A stretch of 13,079 nt of DNA from Candidatus Latescibacterota bacterium (lineage in GTDB: Bacteria; Latescibacterota; 4484-107; B68-G9), in NCBI GenBank assembly GCA_012962735.1, contig DTXA01000161.1, positions 1 through 13,079 on the forward strand. Reading direction: 5' to 3'. The stretch's first letter is position 1. Every line of letters begins with the position of its first letter. The notes beneath the pieces were generated by a model, which saw only the letters and a program-made list of their open reading frames with translations, had not been told where the DNA came from and searched no databases. Made by a program: the position numbers and the translations under genes. Below, in pieces: positions 1-6,400 of the stretch.

Positions 1-284
1 CGTACGAGCCGGTTTGGGCTATAGGCACCGGCCTTACGGCCAAACCGGAACAGGCCCAAGAGGTCCAGGCCTTCATCCGGGGGAGGCTAGAGGAGCTCTT
101 CGGGGAGGATGTAGCTCGGTCCGTGCGCATTCAGTACGGGGGGAGCATTAAGCCCGAGAACGCGCAGGACCTCTTCGTCCAGCCGGACATAGACGGAGGC
201 CTGGTAGGGGGAGCATCGCTAAAGGCGGATTCGTTCGCCCAGATCATCTGGGCAGCCCTTAAAATAAATAAAACGATGAGGTAA
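1..284 (+). CDS. tpiA: Triosephosphate isomerase, C-terminal part (5' end outside window)
   Basis: This enzyme interconverts dihydroxyacetone phosphate and glyceraldehyde 3-phosphate in glycolysis and gluconeogenesis, in the cytoplasm. The open frame enters from the left edge (first full codon at 3) and ends with TAA at 282-284, leaving 93 visible residues. The visible part opens with YEPVWAIGTG, which carries the catalytic glutamate and the flexible loop 6 of the family. The phosphate-binding motifs YGGSIKPEN and DGGLVGGASL follow, in the usual order and spacing for the last third of a TIM barrel of about 250 residues. No defect is visible. The gene is followed 41 bp later by secG, a neighbour seen in many bacteria. 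The last codons and the gap after them are markedly AT-rich compared with the rest. The identification is firm; only the N-terminal part is unseen. Confidence 0.97.
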   Translation, partial: YEPVWAIGTGLTAKPEQAQEVQAFIRGRLEELFGEDVARSVRIQYGGSIKPENAQDLFVQPDIDGGLVGGASLKADSFAQIIWAALKINKTMR

Positions 285-310
285 TTGCAAGATTTTATTT
301 ATGTTATAAT
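285..310 (+). promoter_or_regulatory. Possible promoter with extended -10 box before secG
   Basis: The short AT-rich gap after tpiA contains a perfect extended -10 element, TGTTATAAT, with TATAAT at 305-310. A TTGCAA at 285-290 resembles a -35 box, but the spacer is only 14 bp. An extended -10 can work without a good -35. The difficulty is position: transcription would start near 316-318, inside the secG ribosome binding site (AAGGAGGT at 312-319, ATG at 326), leaving an almost leaderless message. It may be a real weak promoter or a chance match in AT-rich DNA. Confidence 0.3.
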
Positions 311-325
311 TAAGGAGGTGGGAGT

Positions 326-679
326 ATGCAGATCCTTTTATCCTCTCTTCATGTCCTGATAGCGGCCTTTTTGGTGATAGCTATACTGCTCCAGTCCAGC
401 CGGGGGGGAGGTCTGGCGGGCACCTTCGGTGGGGGGAGTATGGGGACGATGTTCGGGGTGAGGGGGACGGCGACGTTCCTCACTAAGGCCACGATCGTGC
501 TGGCGATCGCATTTATGCTGAGCTGCATCCTCTACACATCTTTCTCGCCCACCACCAGTCCGGAGCGGCGTAGCGCCCTCCAGAGGGAACTGGAGCGCAG
601 GAGCAAGGAGACCGCCCCAGCCTCCGCTTTGCCGCTCCCCAGGGCGCCTGTAGAGGCTCCCGAGGAAGGAAATAGATAG
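326..679 (+). CDS. secG: Preprotein translocase subunit SecG
   Basis: SecG is the small accessory subunit of the SecYEG channel in the inner membrane, where it helps SecA-driven export. The 117-residue protein has the family layout: a first membrane helix at about residues 3-22, the conserved LLQSSRGGGL segment and a glycine-rich cytoplasmic loop (GTFGGGSMGTMFG, 32-44), then a second membrane helix at about 52-72. A charged, proline-rich tail of about 45 residues follows and is not conserved in the family. The start at 326 is set by a near-perfect Shine-Dalgarno sequence, AAGGAGGTG at 312-320. The stop is followed 14 bp later by ribBA, so the two are probably co-transcribed. Downstream export genes for the large SprA-like protein would depend on this Sec channel, though that link is only inference. 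Confidence 0.95.
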   Translation: MQILLSSLHVLIAAFLVIAILLQSSRGGGLAGTFGGGSMGTMFGVRGTATFLTKATIVLAIAFMLSCILYTSFSPTTSPERRSALQRELERRSKETAPASALPLPRAPVEAPEEGNR

Positions 680-693
680 GGAGGAAAGGGGAA

Positions 694-1956
694 ATGTTCG
701 CCCGTATAGAGGAGGCTATAGAGGATTTTCGGAAAGGGCGTATGGTGGTCGTGGTGGACGACGAGGACTGGGAGAACGAGGGCGATTTCGTGATGGCGGC
801 CGAGAAGGTCACCCCCGAAGCTGTGAACTTCATGGCTAAATACGGGAGGGGGCTGATATGCGTGGCCGCCCCTCCCGAACACATAGAGTGGCTCGAACTG
901 GACATGATGGTGGAGCGAAACACAGCCCTTATGGGCACGCCGTTTACAGTGAGCATAGATGCGAAAGAAGGGACCACAACGGGTATCTCGGCGTACGACA
1001 GAGCCCTTACCATACGGAAGTTCGCCAGTCCAGATGCGAAGCCGGAGGACTTCGCCCGTCCAGGGCATGTCTTTCCCCTGAAGGCCAGGGCCGGTGGGGT
1101 GCTCCGGAGGGCGGGGCACACCGAGGCAGCTGTGGACCTGGCCAGGCTTGCCGGGCTCTTCCCGGCAGGGGTGCTCTGCGAGATCATGGATGAGGACGGG
1201 ACCATGGCCCGTCTTCCCCGGCTTCGGGAGATCGCCGAGGAGTTCGGGCTGAAGATCATCACCATCCGAGACCTCATAGCTTACCGTTGGAAGAAGGAAA
1301 AGCTGGTGCACAGGGTGGTGGAGGTGGACTTCCCCACGAGATACGGCCACTTTCGGTTGTACCTGTACGAGAGCGATGTGGACGAACACCACCACCTGGC
1401 GCTGATCAAAGGGGACATCGCCGACGGGAACCCGGTGTTGGTGCGGGTGCACTCGGAGTGCCTGACCGGGGACGTTTTCCATTCCAAGAGGTGCGACTGC
1501 GGAGACCAGCTCGAGCGGGCTATGTGTATGATAGAGCGAGAGGGCAGGGGGGTATTGCTATACATGCGACAGGAGGGAAGAGGGATAGGGCTTCCGAACA
1601 AAATCAGAGCGTATAGGCTCCAAGACGAAGGTTACGATACCGTGGAGGCCAACCTTCTTTTAGGTTTCCCCCCGGACCTGAGGGATTACGGGATAGGAGC
1701 GCAGATCTTGGCGGACCTTGGGGTGCGCAAGATAAGGCTTATAACCAACAATCCAGCCAAGAGGGTGGGACTTGAGGGGTATGGACTGGAGATTGTGGAA
1801 CGGGTGCCGATAGAGGTCCCCCCCAACCCTTACAATATGAGATACTTGGAAACCAAGCGGGATAAGCTAGGCCATCTCATACAGACAGATGAGCTTCCTG
1901 CCGAGGCCGTAGGTGTCGGGGAGGGATGTAGGAGGTTCTGGGGGGTCGAGGGGTGA
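694..1956 (+). CDS. ribBA: Bifunctional 3,4-dihydroxy-2-butanone 4-phosphate synthase / GTP cyclohydrolase II
   Basis: The protein supplies both precursors of riboflavin. The N-terminal half makes dihydroxybutanone phosphate from ribulose 5-phosphate; the C-terminal half opens GTP. In the RibB domain (about 1-200) I see the acidic metal-binding motif DDEDWENEGD at 22-31, TTGISAYDRA, and RPGHVFPL with GHTEAAVDL. In the RibA domain (about 205-400) the zinc cysteines are C256, C267 and C269 (C-x10-C-x-C), followed by RQEGRGIGL, NLLLGFPPDLRDYGIGAQIL and the closing YLETKRDKLGH. The 420-residue length is normal. One oddity is Trp26 where most RibB proteins have Arg (usual motif DRENEGD). A tail of about 20 residues after KLGHLI looks unconserved and may have arisen at the junction with the gene remnant downstream. 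GGAGGAAAGG just before the ATG is a good ribosome binding site. No FMN riboswitch fits in the 14-bp gap upstream. Confidence 0.96.
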   Translation: MFARIEEAIEDFRKGRMVVVVDDEDWENEGDFVMAAEKVTPEAVNFMAKYGRGLICVAAPPEHIEWLELDMMVERNTALMGTPFTVSIDAKEGTTTGISAYDRALTIRKFASPDAKPEDFARPGHVFPLKARAGGVLRRAGHTEAAVDLARLAGLFPAGVLCEIMDEDGTMARLPRLREIAEEFGLKIITIRDLIAYRWKKEKLVHRVVEVDFPTRYGHFRLYLYESDVDEHHHLALIKGDIADGNPVLVRVHSECLTGDVFHSKRCDCGDQLERAMCMIEREGRGVLLYMRQEGRGIGLPNKIRAYRLQDEGYDTVEANLLLGFPPDLRDYGIGAQILADLGVRKIRLITNNPAKRVGLEGYGLEIVERVPIEVPPNPYNMRYLETKRDKLGHLIQTDELPAEAVGVGEGCRRFWGVEG

Positions 1957-2635
1957 AGCTGGAGGAGAACCCGGAAGGAGGGGCGATCGTGGAGGTCTCG
2001 GACCGGTACGAGTTCAGCTACCTGCGCTCCGCAAAGGACTTCGTGACCAGAAAGTGGTACAAGTTCCCCGTGGAGACCCGTAAGGACTGGAAGGAGATGA
2101 AGAAACGATACGACTCCGAGCAGGCTCCCGGAGGACTTCGAGGAGTGGTAGAGCTGGGGTTTCACGGCCCGTTCTGGCAGTTGAGGGAGTGGCTGGGGTT
2201 TGAGGGACTGTGTATGATGATGGACGCCCTGGAGTTCGTCTCGGAGATGGTGGACTTCTGGACCGAGTTCGTGTACCGGACCTTAGAGCCGATATTGGAA
2301 CGGGTGGAGTTGGACTGTGTGACGATCTCCGAGGATATGACCTGCAAAAACCACAGTATGATCTCCCCGGATATGGTAAGGAAGTTCCTGTTCCCGGCGT
2401 ACAGAAGGTGGGTCCGGCGATCAAGGAGAGCGGGTGCCCCATAGTCTCGCTGGATTCCGATGGGTACATCGGAGAGCTGATCCCGCTTTGGATAGAGGTG
2501 GGGATAAACTGCTGTACTCCTGTAGAAGTGGCAGCGGGCAACGACATTGTGAAGTACAGGAGGCTCTACGGAAAGAAGATAGCGTTCACCGGGGGATAGA
2601 CAAACGGACCATCGCCAAAGGGGGGAGGCATATAG
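1953..2635 (+). pseudogene. Decayed uroporphyrinogen-decarboxylase-family (UroD/MtaA-like) gene remnant
   Basis: Members of this family include haem-pathway uroporphyrinogen decarboxylase and many corrinoid-linked methyltransferases; this copy is closer to the second, poorly characterised type. Three consecutive pieces in different frames together give one recognisable family body of roughly 225 residues. Piece one (1953 to about 2413) has FPVETRKDWKEMKKRYD and ends at MISPDMVRKFLFPAYRRWV. Piece two (about 2414-2595) has AIKESGCPIVSLDSDG and CCTPVEVAAGNDIVKYRR. Piece three (from 2596) has IDKRTIAKGG. Each switch is a one-base loss: the first at about 2411-2417, the second in the five-G run at 2591-2595, where six G would restore ACC-GGG-GGG-ATA-GAC. 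The first 80-100 residues and the last 40-60 of a normal 350-400-residue protein are missing. A GTG at 1953 overlaps the ribBA stop, but translation would end early. Programmed -1 shifting is unlikely because both ends are absent. Confidence 0.85.
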
Positions 2636-3403
2636 ATGGAACTATTTCGCCTCGGCTTCATGTCGATAGGATTGTTGGACCTTTTGGACATAGCCTTAGT
2701 AGCTTTCATCTTCTATTACCTATTCACCATAATGCGGGGCACATACGCCGCCCAGATGTTGGTAGGGCTGTTGTTCTTGTTGGTAGCCTCTACCGTAGCG
2801 CAGTTGGTGCGGATGGAAGCCCTCTCCTGGCTGGTGGCGAAGGTGCAGACGGTTTGGGTTATAGCCTTCGTGATTCTCTTCCAGCCGGAGCTTAGACGTG
2901 TGTTGCTGCACCTGGGCCAGAACCGGCTGGTCCGGATGTTCTACCGGGGAGGCCGCAATAGGGTATTAGACGAGGTGGTGAAGGCTGCAAGCACCCTTTC
3001 CGAACGGGGGTACGGCGCCCTTATCGTCCTCGCCCGCAACACCGGCCTGGCCCCGGTAATCGAGACGGGGATTCCGGTGAGGGCGGAGGTCTCGGCCCCC
3101 CTTTTAGTGTCCATATTCACCCCCCGGTCCCCCCTGCACGACGGTGCGGTCGTAATCCAGGACGTGATCGTGGAGGCGGCCAAGTGCATCCTGCCCCTTT
3201 CGGAGAACCCCAACATAGACCCATCCCTCGGGACCCGCCACCGTGCGGCTCTGGGGCTTTCCGAGGTGTCGGACGCTGCGGTGGTGGTGGTCTCGGAAGA
3301 GACCCAAGCGATCTCGTTGGCGGCCGAAAGGGTCCTGGACGTGGGCCTGACCCCGGCCCGGCTCCGGGCACGGCTGGCCCAGCTCTTCGGGATGCCCAAA
3401 TGA
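2636..3403 (+). CDS. cdaA: Membrane diadenylate cyclase CdaA (c-di-AMP synthase)
   Basis: CdaA joins two ATP molecules into cyclic di-AMP, a second messenger that controls potassium and osmolyte uptake and cell-wall balance. The 255-residue protein has the family plan: three membrane helices within about residues 10-85 (LLDLLDIALVAFIFYYLF is the first), a linker with FQPELRRVL, then the DAC catalytic domain. That domain shows the two signature motifs, DGA (D169-A171 in LHDGAVVIQD) and RHR (201-203 in GTRHRAALG), plus SERGYGALIVL. Both nucleotide-binding motifs are intact, so it should be active. The start at 2636 follows GGGAGG at 2623-2628; this binding site lies within what used to be the coding sequence of the UroD-like remnant. 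The usual partner cdaR/ybbR is not seen next to it here; a SprA-like gene follows instead. Confidence 0.95.
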   Translation: MELFRLGFMSIGLLDLLDIALVAFIFYYLFTIMRGTYAAQMLVGLLFLLVASTVAQLVRMEALSWLVAKVQTVWVIAFVILFQPELRRVLLHLGQNRLVRMFYRGGRNRVLDEVVKAASTLSERGYGALIVLARNTGLAPVIETGIPVRAEVSAPLLVSIFTPRSPLHDGAVVIQDVIVEAAKCILPLSENPNIDPSLGTRHRAALGLSEVSDAAVVVVSEETQAISLAAERVLDVGLTPARLRARLAQLFGMPK

Positions 3404-3492
3404 TATGTGCCGTACTCACCAAGAAGTATCGAAGACTTTCCAGGGCATATAGAAAGGAGGAATGCCTATAATAGGTGTTGAGGTGACCTGGG
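3404..3492 (+). other. Intergenic gap between cdaA and the SprA-like gene, with an unused Shine-Dalgarno and TATAAT
   Basis: This 89-bp gap is the longest true gap in the window. It holds AAAGGAGG at 3453-3460, as strong as any ribosome binding site here, but the only close ATG (3462) is one base away and opens a 66-codon frame that runs inside the SprA-like gene out of phase and looks like noise. TATAAT lies at 3467-3472 without a convincing -35 box. The SprA-like start at 3493 has its own binding site, GAGGTGA at 3480-3486. The gap also contains an element that resembles one upstream of rsmD (see 3421-3445). No terminator hairpin with a T run is visible. Confidence 0.45.
3421..3445 (+). repeat. 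Short element similar to one before rsmD (copy 1)
   Basis: The sequence AAGAAGTATCGAAG followed directly by ACTTTCCAGGG resembles AAAAAGTATCGGAG, then six bases, then ACTTTCTGGGG at 9818-9848. Twelve of 14 bases match in the first block and nine of 11 in the second. Both copies begin 35-75 bp upstream of a gene start, and AAGT/ACTT in each could form a weak 4-5 bp stem. Two copies are too few to exclude chance, so this is tentative. Confidence 0.25.
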
Positions 3493-6400
3493 ATGCATAT
3501 GAACTTCGGACTTCTCCTTCTGATGGCCCTGGGTTTTCCCGCCCTCTCCTACGGAGAGGCCTTCCTCGGCATAGCGCGGGAAGATGCAGAGGGCCTCTGG
3601 AGGCTTGTTTCCTCCTTTTTCCTTCCGCTCCTCCGAGAGGAGAAAGGTTTCTGCGAACTTGAGGTGGTCCCGGACTTCGAGCGGAAGGTGGTGCGGGTGT
3701 CCCGGAGGCAGGATGACCTCTGGTCTCCGGTGGAGGTGGAACTGGACGTCTACCTAGAGGCCCAGTTTCGGCATGTACTCCGCAGGGAGTGGTATAACTA
3801 TAGGGACCGGGTACCAAAGGGAAACCCCGAGAAGCGGGGCCGCGATCTCGAGATAGAGCTCCCGGTCCGGTTCCCGAAGGTGGTGGAGCGGTTCTTGGGC
3901 CAGGGGAGCCGGATATCTGTGACCGGGGTGCAGAAGATATCGTTCGGCGGTCGGAGCGAATGGACGGAAGGGGAGGTGGCCACGGCCACCCACCGGCCAT
4001 CTAAGTTCCCCAGCCTCACGATGGAGCAGAACTACCGGTTTACAGTTAAAGGCACGGTGGGGGAGCGGGTCCACATCCAGATGGATAGGGATAGCCAGCG
4101 TATGACGGAATGGGAGAATACGCTGAAGCTTTGGTACGACGGGGACGAGGATAGAATCGTGCAGAAGGTGGAGGCTGGGAACACGGCCCTGTCGCTTCCC
4201 GGGACCTATTTTGCAGGTGTGAGCGCGCAGCATAAGGGATTGTTCGGCGTACGGGCCCAGGGGAAACTTGGACCGGTGGACTTTACGATCATCGCCAGCC
4301 AGGAGAAGGGGGCTACGGCCTCCAAGACCTTTCGTGGGATGGCGGAGAAGGGGAAGGTCCAGATCCGGGACTACGAGTATGAGGAGAACCTGTACTTCTT
4401 CTTAGACGACAGGTATCAGGAGCGCTGGCAGACGCTCCGGAGGCCGGGAAACGTAGTGGGATACAACCCGGCGGATTCGGTGGTGGCGCTCACCGTGTAT
4501 TTAGACGACGGGGACCCCACGAACAACGAGATTGCCAGGACTGGGTGGGCGTTCTACGACCCGGACCGTCCCGACTCCACCAAGCCCGGATACGGGGAAA
4601 GGGGGTACTTCCATCCCCTGGACCCCACCGAGTACTTCGTGGATAGGGCTCTGGGGTACATTGTGCTCAAGCGATCTGTCAGGAGCGACCAGGTGTTGGC
4701 GGTCGTCTTCCGGACCGCCGGTGGGGAACTGGTGGGGGACGACTCGGATGAGGAACTCCGCCTTAAGCTCATCAAACCCCGGAACTCCCGCCCCGACTAC
4801 CCCACCTGGAACTACATCTGGCGTAACGTGTACTATTTGGGCACCAAAGGGATCAATCGGGATGGGTTCGAACTTAGGATCCTCAAAGAGGTGCCAGGTG
4901 GGCAGCCCCAGGAGGCGGAGGATGGGGTGCCCTATGTGCGGCTTTTGGGCCTGGACCGACACGGGGAGGAGGGGCTGGACACCCCTCCGGATGGGCTGGT
5001 CGATCCGGAGTACATAGATTTCGAGCGAGGGGAGCTCATCTTCCCCGACCTGAGGCCCTTCGACTCGGATTCCAACAGGATAGCAGAACGCCTTCCCCAA
5101 CTGTACAACTCCCGGGACAGCAGGACCCGGATGGAGGCTAGCAAGTACTTCTTAGAGGTCTCGTACCAGAACCGTAAAACAAAGTTCAACTTAGGACCAA
5201 ACGTCTTAGAGGGAACGGAAGTGGTGCGCTTAAACGGTGTGCCCTTGAAGAAGGGGGTGGACTACGAGATCAACTATTCCACCGGGGAAATCGTCTTCAC
5301 AGGGGCCGCCGACGAGGTCTCCAGCCCCTCCTCGGACTTAGAGATCAGGTATCAGTATGCTCCGTTCTTCTCGCTTCAGCAGAAACATCTGCTGGGCCTC
5401 AGGGGGGAGTACAGGTTCTGGGGCGAGCGGGGGCTTTTGGGGATGAGTCTGTTGTACAGAGGGGAACGTAAGCCGGAGAGGAGGGTGAAGGTGGGCTCCG
5501 AGCCCTCCCGAAACCTGCTCTGGGACGTGAACGCCAACGTAAGATGGGAGCCTGGATGGCTTTCGGCTCTGGGCGGGTGGCTCTCCAGGGGAAAGGGACG
5601 CTCCCAGGTGAAACTCTCGGCCGAGGTGGCCCGGAGTTTCCCGAACCCCAACACTCGTGGGATCGGGTATATAGACGACTTCGAGGGGATAAGAGAATCC
5701 ACCTCCTTAGGGGTCGGAAGGGGGATATGGACCTTGGCGAGCGGCCCTGTGGGCAGGGGTGAAGAGTACAGGGGACGCTTGATATGGTATAACCCTTACG
5801 ACCGGGTGCGCATAACGGATATATGGCCCAACCGCCGGGTCTCCCCGATGGAGGACAGGACGAACGTGTTGGTGTTGGAATTCACTCCCAGGGAAGGAAA
5901 CCCGGCTTCTTGGGGAGGGGTGATGCGGGCGCTTCCCGGCGGCGGGGAGGACTTCTCCCGGAGGGAGTTCTTGGAGATATGGGTGCGGGGAGGCGAGGGG
6001 ATACTCCACGTGGACCTGGGGGCAATAAGCGAGGACGTGATCCCCAACGGGAGGCTGGACACCGAGGACAAAGAACGCAACGGGATCCGAAATAGGATCC
6101 TGGACCTCGATGAGGACATCGGCATGGATGGTATGGCCGGTCCGGACCCACCAGAGTCAGAGTGGCCCGATCCACAGGAGCCGGCCCATGTGGTGATCGA
6201 GGACGGCATCCCCCATGGAGTGCCTTACGACTTCTGGGATCTGGACGGCAACGGCGTCCGCGATCCCGGCGAACCTGCCAGTTGGGACGATTGGAAATAC
6301 AGGGGCCCACGGGACTATTCCCGCATAAACGGCACTGAAGGGAACAAGGACGACCCGGACCGGCTGGGCCAGCCCGACACCGAGGACATCAACAGGAACG

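Noticed and set aside
680..693. FMN riboswitch upstream of ribBA
   Set aside because: The gap after secG is only 14 bp and no RFN-like conserved sequence is present.
532..1482. A 316-codon open frame on the minus strand opposite ribBA
   Set aside because: It is antisense to intact RibBA domains, has no family features and no ribosome binding site; long antisense frames are expected in GC-rich genes.
2405..2600. Programmed -1 frameshifting to express the UroD-like gene
   Set aside because: No convincing slippery heptamer is present at the first site, and the protein lacks both ends, so decay is the simpler explanation.
3462..3662. 66-codon frame starting one base after AAAGGAGG
   Set aside because: The spacing is too short for initiation, and most of it overlaps the SprA-like gene out of frame with Arg/Pro-rich noise.
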